Position numbers and translations under genes: made by a program | Notes under the pieces: model-generated | What the model was told of the DNA's origin: nothing | Seen by the model: the letters and a program-made list of their open reading frames with translations, nothing else | Databases searched by the model: none | Assembly: GCF_030848495.1 (NCBI RefSeq) | Contig: NZ_JAVDDT010000005.1 | Span: 62,001 to 126,000, forward strand | From: Natronospira bacteriovora | Lineage (GTDB): Bacteria; Pseudomonadota; Gammaproteobacteria; Natronospirales; Natronospiraceae | Length of the DNA: 64,000 nt | Direction: 5' to 3' | Shown: positions 34,442 through 42,816 of the stretch, in pieces | Layout of the letters: each line of letters opens with the position of its first letter | Position numbering within the stretch: position 1 is the first letter of the stretch

Positions 34442-35158
34442 ATGCAAGCCAGGATCGCCGTCGTGACCGGTGCCAACCGGGGTCTCGGTCTGGCCACAAG
34501 CCGGGCCCTCGCCGAAAAGGGGTTTCATGTCATCGCCTGTGCCCGTGACTCGGAAGCCGGCACGCAGGCGGTGCAAGCCCTGCAGGCAGACAAGCTGTCG
34601 GTGGAATTGCGGGTGGTGGACGTGAACCAGTCGGAGCAGATCAAGGATCTGGGCCGCTACATCCGCGAGAACTACGGTCGGGTGGATGTGCTGGTCAACA
34701 ATGCCGGAATGATCCTGGAAACCCGTGAGGCCGGCGGCGACCGCTCCGCCAATCCCCTGTTGGTCTCCCCCATGACCGTCATGGAGACCTTCAATAGCAA
34801 CACTCTGGGTGCCCTGCGCATGATTCAGGCACTGGCACTGATGATGCCCGAAGGCGGCCGCATCGTGAATGTTTCCTCCGGCATGGGCCAGCTTTCGGAC
34901 ATGGACGGCGGCTGGCTGGGCTACCGCATGTCCAAGACGGCGCTGAATACACTGACCCGTGTCTTTGCCACCGAACTGGCCGAACGGGGCATTGCCGTCA
35001 ACTCGGTCTGCCCCGGCTGGGTGCGCACGAACCTGGGTGGCGAGAACGCCAGCCGCTCCATCGAGGAGGGCATTGACACCATCGTCTGGCTGGCCAGTGA
35101 TGAGTCCGCCACCGAGAGCGGCGGATTCTGGCGCGACCGAAAGCGAATCGATTGGTGA
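34442..35158 (+). CDS. Short-chain dehydrogenase/reductase (carbonyl-reductase-like)
   Basis: A 238-aa SDR. It has cofactor motif VVTGANRGLG (residues ~7-16), LVNNAGM near 87, catalytic Ser in VNVSSGMGQL and YRMSK with Tyr and Lys. The GANRGLG form and the PGWVRTNLGG segment resemble the carbonyl reductase group of SDRs. ATG at 34442 follows AGGGGAG; an upstream open frame to 34346 is not used. The substrate is unknown. Confidence 0.88.
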   Translation: MQARIAVVTGANRGLGLATSRALAEKGFHVIACARDSEAGTQAVQALQADKLSVELRVVDVNQSEQIKDLGRYIRENYGRVDVLVNNAGMILETREAGGDRSANPLLVSPMTVMETFNSNTLGALRMIQALALMMPEGGRIVNVSSGMGQLSDMDGGWLGYRMSKTALNTLTRVFATELAERGIAVNSVCPGWVRTNLGGENASRSIEEGIDTIVWLASDESATESGGFWRDRKRIDW

Positions 35159-35202
35159 ACCGCCTCGCTACATCAGGATTCTCTAAATAAATGCCCGTCG
35201 AA

Positions 35203-35244
35203 TTGATCCAGATCAAACCCTGATCAAGGCTCGGCCTCTACCAT
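35203..35244 (+). promoter_or_regulatory. Class II FNR/ANR/DNR-type promoter of the globin gene
   Basis: TTGATCCAGATCAA (35203-35216) is a perfect TTGAT-N4-ATCAA box. TACCAT at 35239-35244 fits a -10 box. With the start expected near 35251, the box centre (35209.5) lies at -41.5, exactly the class II activator position. It implies activation by an oxygen- or NO-sensing CRP/FNR-family regulator. Confidence 0.75.
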
Positions 35245-35286
35245 TCCGGCCCGACAGCGAATGGCTCACTGGATGGAGAGGTTGAA

Positions 35287-35691
35287 ATGGATCAGTTTGC
35301 GGACGTACAGCAGAGTTTTGGCCGATGCCTGCGCGGGAACAACCGCTTCGTGGATGATTTCTATCGTCGCTTGCTGGGAAGTGACGAACGCATCGCGACG
35401 ATGTTCGCCAGTACCGACTGGACCCTGCAGAACAAGGCCATCCGTCGCGGTATCAGCCTGGCCATTACCTTCGCGGGCACGCCCGTTGCCGCCCGGCGAC
35501 AAGTCCGTGAGATGGCCGAAGTACACAGCAGGGGCGGGCGGGCGCCGATAACGCCGGAGCTATACGAACACTGGATCGAAAGTCTCATCCTGACCGTTCA
35601 GGCCAGTGACCCTGATTATTCGCCGAGCCTGGGCAAGCGCTGGCGGACGGCCCTGGAACCGGCGATCGGCTTCATGCAGAACAGCTACTGA
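35287..35691 (+). CDS. Single-domain globin
   Basis: A 134-aa globin-like protein. It has an early helix VQQSFGRCLRGNNRFVDDFY, MFASTDWTLQNKAIRRGISL in the B-E region, and a proximal His80 in MAEVHSRGG followed by ITPELYEHWIESLI. The HSRGG...YEHW...L pattern is that of single-domain/sensor globins that bind haem, O2 or NO. ATG follows GGAGAGG. The FNR-type box upstream suggests induction at low oxygen or under NO. Confidence 0.85.
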   Translation: MDQFADVQQSFGRCLRGNNRFVDDFYRRLLGSDERIATMFASTDWTLQNKAIRRGISLAITFAGTPVAARRQVREMAEVHSRGGRAPITPELYEHWIESLILTVQASDPDYSPSLGKRWRTALEPAIGFMQNSY

Positions 35692-35736
35692 TTCCAGGGC
35701 TGGCGGGATCATGCGGGCTCCGGCAAACTGCCGGGC

Positions 35737-36717
35737 ATGCCCGCAACGGATTCTTCCATGATCAACTGGCGCCAGCTGGAACACTGGCAAGTCCTGCCCC
35801 TGATGCTTGCCGTACTGGCCGGCCTGCTGGCCGGCCGGGCGATTCCGGAAACCGTCAACCCCTGGTCCGACGCAATCTGGCCACTGCTGGCCGCACTGCT
35901 GTTTACCGGCTTCCTGCATCTGGATTTGCGGGGCTGGCGGCGGAACCTGGTGGACCGTCGTTTTCTCGGCCTTCTGGCCCTGCTCAATTTTCTGCTGCTG
36001 CCAGGCCTGACCGGACTGGTGCTGATGCTGGCCCCGGATTCCACGCCACTGCGATTTGCCATGGCGCTGGTTCTGCTGGCCCCCTGCACGGACTGGTTCC
36101 TGGGCTTCAATCTGCTCGGCCGCGGCAATCCGGAACGGGCCACCGCCGCAATTCCCATCCTGCTGGGCGGGCAGGTACTGGCCATTCCCCTTTGGCTCAC
36201 CCTCTTCTTCGGCCCCGGCGAGTTGCAGGACTTCGGCCTGGAACGCTTTGCCGCGGTCTTCATCGGCCTGTTTCTGATTCCCCTCGCACTGGCACTCGCG
36301 GCGCGGCAGATCGGGCATCGCCTGCCCGTGATCGAGCCGGTGATCAACGGGCTCAAGCGGGGCGGGCCGATCCTGCTGTTCATGCCGGTGATCTTCCTGG
36401 TGGTGGCCACCGAACTGGCCGTGCTGGATGGCAGGCTGATGCGGCAACTGTCACCGCTGATCCCCCTCTTACTGCTCTGGATTGGCCTGGGCCTGACCCT
36501 GGCCTGGCTGCTGGGCCGACTCGGCCGACTGGCCATCGCGGCCCGCCGAACCCTGCTGTTCAACGCCGCATCACGCAATTCCTTCGTGGTTCTGCCCTTT
36601 GCCCTGGCGTTGCCGGCCGGCGCCGAGATTGCCGCGGCGGTGATCATCCTTCAGGCAATGGTGGAGCTGGGGGTATTGAGCGTGCTGACGGGGGTGGTGC
36701 CGAGGATCATTCGGTAG
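35737..36717 (+). CDS. BASS/ACR3-like membrane transporter
   Basis: A 326-aa protein with about ten membrane spans. VLLAPCTDWFLGFNLLGRGN resembles the APCT motif of ACR3/bile-acid:sodium symporter superfamily members, and NAASRNSFVVLPFALALP resembles the second conserved broken-helix motif. Such proteins export arsenite or move organic anions. No arsR or arsC gene is nearby, so an arsenic role is not supported by context. The start may instead be ATG at 35758. Confidence 0.75.
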   Translation: MPATDSSMINWRQLEHWQVLPLMLAVLAGLLAGRAIPETVNPWSDAIWPLLAALLFTGFLHLDLRGWRRNLVDRRFLGLLALLNFLLLPGLTGLVLMLAPDSTPLRFAMALVLLAPCTDWFLGFNLLGRGNPERATAAIPILLGGQVLAIPLWLTLFFGPGELQDFGLERFAAVFIGLFLIPLALALAARQIGHRLPVIEPVINGLKRGGPILLFMPVIFLVVATELAVLDGRLMRQLSPLIPLLLLWIGLGLTLAWLLGRLGRLAIAARRTLLFNAASRNSFVVLPFALALPAGAEIAAAVIILQAMVELGVLSVLTGVVPRIIR

Positions 36718-36737
36718 GCGGGCACAGCATTGGCTAT

Positions 36738-36951
36738 CGCCCCCGTGGGAGCGGATTTATCCGCGATGACAATTTATCGGCTGGCGGGCCCGTCTGTTGA
36801 AACCCCCTGTAGGCGCGGATTTATCCGCGCAATGGCGGGAATTCGACGCCCCGCCGTTTCATGAGGTGCACCACGGATTGCAACGATCCCATTAGAGAAT
36901 CAAACGTCGGATTCTGGCCATTGCGCGGATAAATCCGCGCCTACAGGGGGT
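36738..36951. repeat. REP-like palindromes, one single and one inverted pair
   Basis: GTGGGAGCGGATTTATCCGCGA lies at about 36744-36767. A related copy, TGTAGGCGCGGATTTATCCGCG, begins at 36809. Its mirror copy (CGCGGATAAATCCGCGCCTACAG) ends near 36947. Each contains the palindromic core GCGGATTTATCCGC or GCGGATAAATCCGC. The inverted pair would form a long stem. It lies between convergent genes and may protect or terminate their mRNAs. Confidence 0.85.
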
Positions 36952-36976
36952 TGTAGTCGAGCGGTGTGCCGATCAC

Positions 36977-38794
36977 CTATTCCCCCACAATGACCATGAC
37001 CCGATTCCGGCCCTGGTGCTTGCCGGTGTACATGGCCCGGTCGGCAGTGCGTACGGCCTCCTTGAAGTCATCCCCCATGAGCTCGGCCACACCGAAGGTG
37101 ATGGTGACGTCAATGGGGCCGGCATCGGTTTCGAAGGGCTTGGCGGAGACGGCGGCACAGACCTTCTCCATCGCCTTGCGGGCGGCATTGACGTCGGTCT
37201 CGGGCATCAACACGAGAAATTCTTCACCACCCCATCGGCACAGGAGGTCATTCTCCCGCAGGCAACTTCGAATGCGACGGCCCAGGGCAACGAGAATCTG
37301 ATCGCCGATGTGATGGCCATGCTCGTCGTTGATCTGCTTGAAATAGTCGATATCGCCCAGGGAGACGGCAATGGGGGAACCGGTGCGGCTGCGCCGGGCC
37401 AGCTCCGCCTTGACTACTTCCATCAGGCGACGGCGGTTGCTGAGACCGGTCAGGGGATCCTGGCGTGCCAGGCGACTGATGGTCTTCAATGCTTCACGCA
37501 GCTCCCGGTTCTTCTGCTGGAAACGTTCCCCGATCCGCTTGCGTGTGCGATAGCCGCGCCAGATCAGAATGGCCAGCAGGGCGGTGACGATGAACAGGCC
37601 AAAGCCCACCAGGGTCAGCATCTGGCGTTGCCGCAGGGTCATTTCCCGCAGCTCGGCATCCAGTTCAAGACGCTCGATTTCACTGCGGCGCTGATCGGCC
37701 TCATAAGCCTGCTCCAGCTCGACGATGGTCTGCTGCCGCTCCGAGCTCATCACCCGCGTGTGAACATCGAAATGCCGACGGGCATAGGCAAGCGCCTGCG
37801 GGTAGTCTCCCAGCGCCTCATGCAGTTCCGAAAGGTTCTGGTAACTGGCTTCCAGCAAGGCCGGCGAATCCATTTCCCGGGCAATCTCCAGGGCCCGGTA
37901 CTGGTAGTCGATGGCCGCACTCAGATTGCCGCTCTCCTGCTCGAGATCCCCCATGAGCCGGTAGGCAAAGTTCAGTGGCCGATAGTGACCCACTGCTTCC
38001 AGAGCTTCGATGCCCCGTTGACAAAATCGCCTGGCCTCCTCGTGGCGATCCAGATGAACCAACGTGTTGCAGACATTGACATTCTGGTAGGCCACACTGG
38101 TTTCCCGGCCCAGTTCCCGGGCCAGGCCCAGAGAGTCCAGATGATAGGGCAAGGCCTGTTGATGGTTGCCCTCATCATTGTAGGTATTGCCAATATTGCC
38201 CAGCACCGCACTCAGGTGATCACGGAACTCGAGCGCCCGATACTGTTCGGCGGCACGCTCATAGAACCCCCTGGCCCTTTCAGGCTGGGACAGGCTGAAA
38301 TGGATATTGCCGATGGTGTTGTAGGCACCGGCCACCAGCTCCGGCGCGTCGATGGCCCGGGCGCGACGCAATACCGCATGATTGATGGCCAGGGCACGAT
38401 CGTAATCGGCATTGTCCAGATGGATGGTGCCGCGAATGAAATCCGTTCGGATGGCAAGCCGATCCGCCCGTGCGCGCACGGCAATCCCTTCTGCCGCATC
38501 CAGGGCCAACAAAGCCTGCTCCACCTCACCCTGATCCCGGAGCACTTCCGCACGCAGGTGCAGAATGCGCACCGTGGTGAGATGTTCGCCATCGCCTTCG
38601 GCCGCCTGCAGGGCTTGATCCAGCAACGCCAGGGCTCGTCGGGGATCACTCTGCACAAAACCCTCGGCTTCGGACAGCCGGGCAGCCGCCGGGCTGTCTT
38701 CGGTCGCACCCGCAATGAACGGAATGGTGAGGAAGCCGATGGCAAGGATCAGCAGGAGGAAGCGAAGCGCTTTTGGCAGCTGTATTGGCGTCAT
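36977..38794 (-). CDS. TPR-containing diguanylate cyclase (GGDEF)
   Basis: A 605-aa protein. Signal peptide/anchor (LRFLLLILAIGFLTIPFIAG), a periplasmic TPR array (~residues 35-370), one membrane span (MLTLVGFGLFIVTALLAILI, ~390-410), then a GGDEF domain with RWGGEEF (GGEEF at 522-526). The inhibitory I-site RxxD (REND) is five residues before it. It makes cyclic di-GMP in response to an unknown periplasmic ligand or partner. It is convergent with the BASS-like gene and divergent from tex. Confidence 0.92.
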   Translation of the reverse strand: MTPIQLPKALRFLLLILAIGFLTIPFIAGATEDSPAAARLSEAEGFVQSDPRRALALLDQALQAAEGDGEHLTTVRILHLRAEVLRDQGEVEQALLALDAAEGIAVRARADRLAIRTDFIRGTIHLDNADYDRALAINHAVLRRARAIDAPELVAGAYNTIGNIHFSLSQPERARGFYERAAEQYRALEFRDHLSAVLGNIGNTYNDEGNHQQALPYHLDSLGLARELGRETSVAYQNVNVCNTLVHLDRHEEARRFCQRGIEALEAVGHYRPLNFAYRLMGDLEQESGNLSAAIDYQYRALEIAREMDSPALLEASYQNLSELHEALGDYPQALAYARRHFDVHTRVMSSERQQTIVELEQAYEADQRRSEIERLELDAELREMTLRQRQMLTLVGFGLFIVTALLAILIWRGYRTRKRIGERFQQKNRELREALKTISRLARQDPLTGLSNRRRLMEVVKAELARRSRTGSPIAVSLGDIDYFKQINDEHGHHIGDQILVALGRRIRSCLRENDLLCRWGGEEFLVLMPETDVNAARKAMEKVCAAVSAKPFETDAGPIDVTITFGVAELMGDDFKEAVRTADRAMYTGKHQGRNRVMVIVGE

Positions 38795-38995
38795 GTCCCT
38801 GACTCAGAGTGGGTCCATCGGCATCAGTTCCCCGTTTACACCCTGGGTGGGCACAAAGGAGTCATCCAAGCCCTAAAAGGTAGTCGCCCGCCGCCGTCCG
38901 GTCAAAACACAGCTGGCAGCCGATTTCAATCTTGTCCTGCCCACCCGGATGCGGTTTAAATGCGCCCTCATTTCTCAGCCCCGGCCGGATAAGTC
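38795..38995. promoter_or_regulatory. Divergent promoter region between the GGDEF gene and tex
   Basis: This 201-bp gap holds start signals for both genes. On the plus strand the AT-rich GGTTTAAATGC near 38952-38962 may supply the -10 region of tex. No repeat or operator palindrome was seen. Confidence 0.3.
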
Positions 38996-41341
38996 ATGAG
39001 CAAAGAGCACAGTACCCCAGTGGACCACAACCAGCGCCAGCAGGCCATCATCCAGCGAATCGCCGAGGAACTGGGGGTGCGCCCGCCGCAGGTGGCATCG
39101 GCCGTCGGCCTCCTGGACGAGGGCGCCACCGTTCCCTTCATCGCCCGCTACCGGAAGGAGGTCACGGGCAGCCTGGACGATACCCAGTTGCGAAATCTGG
39201 AGCAGCGCCTGGGCTATCTGCGGGAAATGGAGGAGCGCCGCGATGCCATCCTCGCCAGCATCGAGGAACAGGGCAAGCTGACGCCGGAACTGAAATCCGC
39301 CATTCTGGCGGCCGACAACAAGACCCGTCTGGAAGACCTCTACCTGCCCTACAAGAAGAAGCGGCGCACCAAGGGTCAGATGGCCATCGAGGCAGGCCTG
39401 GAGCCACTGGCCGACCGTCTTTTCGACGACCCCGCCAATTCGCCCGAGGCGCTGGCCGCCGAGTACGTGGATGCGGATAGCGCTTACGGGGATGTGGCCG
39501 CCGTGCTGGAAGGCGCCCGCGCCATTCTCGCCGAGCGCTGGGCGGAAGACCCGGAACTGGTGGGCCGCATTCGCGACTGGATGCAGAAGGGCGCCTGGAT
39601 CGAATCCCGGGTGGCCGAGGGCAAGGAACAGGAAGGGGCCAAGTTCCGCGACTACTTCGAACACCGTGAGCCACTGGCGAAAATCCCCTCCCATCGCTTT
39701 CTGGCCCTGCTGCGGGGCCGCAATGAGGGTGTGCTGCGCCTGAAGATCCTGCCGCCGGACGAACTGGAGAATGCCGAGCCGGCCCAGATCGAGGCCATGG
39801 TGGCGCGGCACCTCGGCTGGTCCCACCAGAAGCGGGCCGCGGATGACTGGCTGGCGGACGCCATTCGCTTCACCGGCCGCATCAAGATTCTGGTGCGCCT
39901 GGACACCGAACTCACCAGCTGGATCCGCGAGCAGGCCGAAGAAGAAGCCATCCAGGTCTTCGCCGGCAACCTGCGGGATCTGCTGCTGGCCGCCCCGGCC
40001 GGCGAGAAGGCCGTGCTTGGCCTGGACCCGGGCCTGCGCACCGGCTCCAAGATCGCCGTCGTCGATGCCACCGGCAAACTGATGGATACCGCCACCATCT
40101 ATCCCCACCCGCCGCAGAAACAGTGGCAGAAGGCCATCGACGTCCTGCGCGCCCTGGTCAGCAAGCATGACATCGCCCTGATCGCCATTGGCAATGGCAC
40201 CGCCTCGCGGGAAACCGAGAAACTGGTCAAGGAACTGATCGGACTCAAGGGCATGGGCCGGCTGCAGTACCTGGTGGTCTCGGAAGCCGGCGCCTCGGTC
40301 TACTCCGCCTCGGAAACCGCCGCCCGGGAATTCCCCGACCTGGACGTCTCCCTGCGCGGCGCGGTGTCCATTGCCCGGCGGGTGCAGGACCCGCTGGCGG
40401 AACTGGTCAAGATCGAGCCCAAGTCCATCGGCGTGGGCCAGTACCAGCATGACGTCAGCCAGGTGAAACTGGGCCGTTCCCTGGAAGCGGTGGTGGAAGA
40501 CTGCGTGAACGCCGTGGGCGTGGACGCGAACACCGCCTCGGCGGCCCTGCTCTCGCGGGTCTCCGGCCTGACACCCACCCTGGCCGAGAACCTGGTCCGG
40601 CATCGAGACGAACATGGCCCCTTCCGCGACCGCAAGGGCCTGAAGAAGGTTCAGCGCTTTGGTGACAAGGCCTTCGAACAGGCCGCCGGCTTCCTGCGCA
40701 TCCGCGGCGCCCACCCCCTGGACGCTTCCAGCGTGCATCCGGAAGCCTACCCGGTGGTGGAACGGATTCGCGAACACACCGGCGTCGAGCTGGCCAGCCT
40801 GATCGGCGACCAGGCCAGCCTGCGCAAGCTCGACCCGCAGCGCTTCACCGACGAGCGCTTCGGTCTGCCCACCGTGCGCGACATCCTGCAGGAGCTGGAA
40901 AAGCCGGGCCGCGATCCACGCCCCGAGTTCCGCACCGTGCAGTATCGCGAGGGCGTGGAGAAAATCAGCGACCTGGAGCCGGGCATGAAACTGGAAGGCT
41001 CGGTCACCAATGTCACCAACTTCGGCGCCTTCGTGGACATTGGCGTTCACCAGGACGGCCTGGTGCACATCTCCCAACTGGCGGACCGCTTCGTCAAGGA
41101 TCCGCGTGAGGTGGTCAAACCGGGCGATATCGTCCAGGTCCGGGTCATGGAAGTGGACGTGGACCGCAAACGCATCGGCCTGAGCATGCGCAGCGACGCC
41201 GAAGTCCCGCGCCCGGACGCGGGCAATCGGCCCAGTCAGAAGGCCGGCAAGGGCAATCCACGCAAGGGCGGCAAGCCCCGCCCGCAGAAGGAACCGGAGG
41301 GCGCGCTCGCGCTGGCATTGAAGGCGAAGTTGGGAAAATAA
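38996..41341 (+). CDS. tex: Tex/YhgF-type RNA-binding transcription accessory protein
   Basis: A 781-aa protein with the full Tex layout. It has an N-terminal helical region ([39 protein letters not shown]), a YqgF-like nuclease fold ([20 protein letters not shown]), HhH motifs ([35 protein letters not shown]), and an S1 domain near 655-725 ([20 protein letters not shown]). It ends in a basic tail ([20 protein letters not shown]). Tex binds nucleic acid and affects transcription; it is widely conserved. A long antisense frame across it is a shadow. Confidence 0.95.
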   Translation: MSKEHSTPVDHNQRQQAIIQRIAEELGVRPPQVASAVGLLDEGATVPFIARYRKEVTGSLDDTQLRNLEQRLGYLREMEERRDAILASIEEQGKLTPELKSAILAADNKTRLEDLYLPYKKKRRTKGQMAIEAGLEPLADRLFDDPANSPEALAAEYVDADSAYGDVAAVLEGARAILAERWAEDPELVGRIRDWMQKGAWIESRVAEGKEQEGAKFRDYFEHREPLAKIPSHRFLALLRGRNEGVLRLKILPPDELENAEPAQIEAMVARHLGWSHQKRAADDWLADAIRFTGRIKILVRLDTELTSWIREQAEEEAIQVFAGNLRDLLLAAPAGEKAVLGLDPGLRTGSKIAVVDATGKLMDTATIYPHPPQKQWQKAIDVLRALVSKHDIALIAIGNGTASRETEKLVKELIGLKGMGRLQYLVVSEAGASVYSASETAAREFPDLDVSLRGAVSIARRVQDPLAELVKIEPKSIGVGQYQHDVSQVKLGRSLEAVVEDCVNAVGVDANTASAALLSRVSGLTPTLAENLVRHRDEHGPFRDRKGLKKVQRFGDKAFEQAAGFLRIRGAHPLDASSVHPEAYPVVERIREHTGVELASLIGDQASLRKLDPQRFTDERFGLPTVRDILQELEKPGRDPRPEFRTVQYREGVEKISDLEPGMKLEGSVTNVTNFGAFVDIGVHQDGLVHISQLADRFVKDPREVVKPGDIVQVRVMEVDVDRKRIGLSMRSDAEVPRPDAGNRPSQKAGKGNPRKGGKPRPQKEPEGALALALKAKLGK

Positions 41342-41372
41342 CCCCCCCACACGCTTAATCCAGCACTGCCCT

Positions 41373-41484
<112 letters not shown>

Positions 41485-41578
41485 GGAAAACATACTCGCA
41501 CGGCCCTCGGCTGGGGGCCGCGGCCACCTTTCCGTTACAATGGGCCGCAATACCACTTGAATTGACGGGAGCTTGAAA

Positions 41579-41983
41579 ATGACCGAGCAGGAAATGCCGA
41601 ACATGGCCATGGATGCCGATGGCCTCTTCCGGGAAGAGACCTACACCGATGCGCGGGTGGGCACCATCCGTGTCATGGTGCCGGTGATGGCCGACGGCAG
41701 CGATGACAGCAGCCGCGCCAAGCGCTATGTGGGCAGTACCCAGGTCATGACCGAGGCTGGCGCCCTGCCCCTGACCTTCGAGATCGAAGCGGACTCCCTC
41801 AAGGCAGCGGCGGATCAGTTCGAGCAGGGTGCTCACCAGGCCCTGGAAGACATGATGAAGAAACTCGAGGAAATGCGCCGCGACCAGGCCTCACGCATCA
41901 TGACCCCCGGTCAGGGCGGTGGCGGCATGGGCGGCGGAATGCCCGGTGCCGGCGGTGGTGGTGGCGGGATTCAGATGCCGTAA
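41579..41983 (+). CDS. Conserved-looking cytoplasmic protein, Gly-rich tail
   Basis: A 134-aa protein of unknown function. ATG at 41579 follows GGGAG by 7 bases; a TTG six bases upstream is less likely. The N-terminal ~90 residues look folded (TYTDARVGTIRVMVPVMADG, KRYVGSTQVMTEAGALPLTFEIE). A helix with a charged DMMKKLEEMRRDQA segment is followed by a low-complexity tail rich in Gly and Met (GGGMGGGMPGAGGGGGG). No signal peptide and no recognised domain. Confidence 0.65.
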   Translation: MTEQEMPNMAMDADGLFREETYTDARVGTIRVMVPVMADGSDDSSRAKRYVGSTQVMTEAGALPLTFEIEADSLKAAADQFEQGAHQALEDMMKKLEEMRRDQASRIMTPGQGGGGMGGGMPGAGGGGGGIQMP

Positions 41984-42011
41984 CCCTCACACCTTGAAGC
42001 CTGCACGGCCC

Positions 42012-42206
42012 TCGTTGTCGTAATCGTTGTCGTTGTCGTAATCGGCTTTTCAAGCCTTGATGAAACCCGATTACGATTACGACTACGATTACGAGAAAAC
42101 CGAGGCTGCGGGAATGTTGCCTTTTAGCTCATTGCTCGTCGCTCGAAGCTCGTTGCTGCTATCTAAAAGCCGATTACGATTACGACAACGACAACGACAA
42201 CGAACC
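42012..42206. repeat. Hexamer-armed hairpin repeat, composite copy E
   Basis: A left arm of GTTGTC/GTAATC units (to ~42046), a loop, and a GATTAC/GACTAC right arm (42067-42095). A CTCGTCGCTCGAAGCTCG-containing spacer like that of copy B follows, then a further GATTAC, GACAAC arm ending at 42206. It stops only ~26 bp before the epmC start, so its last arm is probably in the epmC 5' untranslated region. Confidence 0.88.
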
Positions 42207-42231
42207 CTGCTCCTTTCCCCCTCTTTCCGCC

Positions 42232-42816
42232 ATGAAACACCGCGCCGCCGACCTCATCCACCTCTTCAACACCACCTTTCTTGCCAGCCACAACACCGTG
42301 CTGGTCGGTGGCGCTGAGGAGCCTATCTACCTGCCGGCGGATGGGGAATACCGCCACCACCGCATCATCTTCACCCGCGATTACTTCGCCAGCGCCCTGC
42401 ATGAAGTGGCCCACTGGTGCATTGCCGGGGCCGAGCGTCGGCAGCGGGTGGACTATGGCTACTGGTATGAGCCCGATGGACGTGGCGCCGATCAGCAGGC
42501 GGAATTCGAGCGAGTGGAGGCTCGGCCGCAGGCCATCGAAAAAGCCTTCTCACTGGCCTGCAGTGCCCCCTTCCGGGTCAGTCTCGATAACCTGGATGGC
42601 GCCGTGATCGACAGCCGGGGATTCGAGGAGCGAGTTCGCAAGGAACACGAATCCCTGTCCGCCACCGGCTTCCCGCCACGGGCGGAGCGGTTCATTGCGG
42701 CATTGAGGACTTTCTACCAGGCACTCGACGCCTCGAATCGAGGCCGAAGTCTAAAAACCGATCACGACGATGACAGCGACAAGGATGGAGGGGCTGTGCG
42801 CCTTCCTCCTCAGTAA
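42232..42816 (+). CDS. epmC: Elongation factor P hydroxylase (EpmC/YfcM type)
   Basis: A 194-aa protein. The metal site HEVAHW (His57, Glu58, His61) and RRQRVDYGYWYEPDGRGADQQ match EpmC, which hydroxylates the modified lysine of elongation factor P. The normal family length is about 180 residues. The last ~22 residues here (TDHDDDSDKDGGAVRLPPQ) are encoded by a decayed GATTAC/GACTAC/GACAAC repeat that seems to have replaced the original stop. The stop overlaps the convergent amidohydrolase stop. No clear ribosome-binding site is seen. Confidence 0.88.
   Translation: MKHRAADLIHLFNTTFLASHNTVLVGGAEEPIYLPADGEYRHHRIIFTRDYFASALHEVAHWCIAGAERRQRVDYGYWYEPDGRGADQQAEFERVEARPQAIEKAFSLACSAPFRVSLDNLDGAVIDSRGFEERVRKEHESLSATGFPPRAERFIAALRTFYQALDASNRGRSLKTDHDDDSDKDGGAVRLPPQ

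Noticed and set aside
35737-36717. Arsenite efflux function (ACR3) as a firm call
   Set aside because: Only the APCT-like motif supports it; there is no arsR or arsC neighbour, and the bile-acid-symporter superfamily is broad.
38975-41350. A 791-codon minus-strand open frame opposite tex
   Set aside because: Tex is unmistakable on the plus strand; the antisense frame is a codon-bias shadow.
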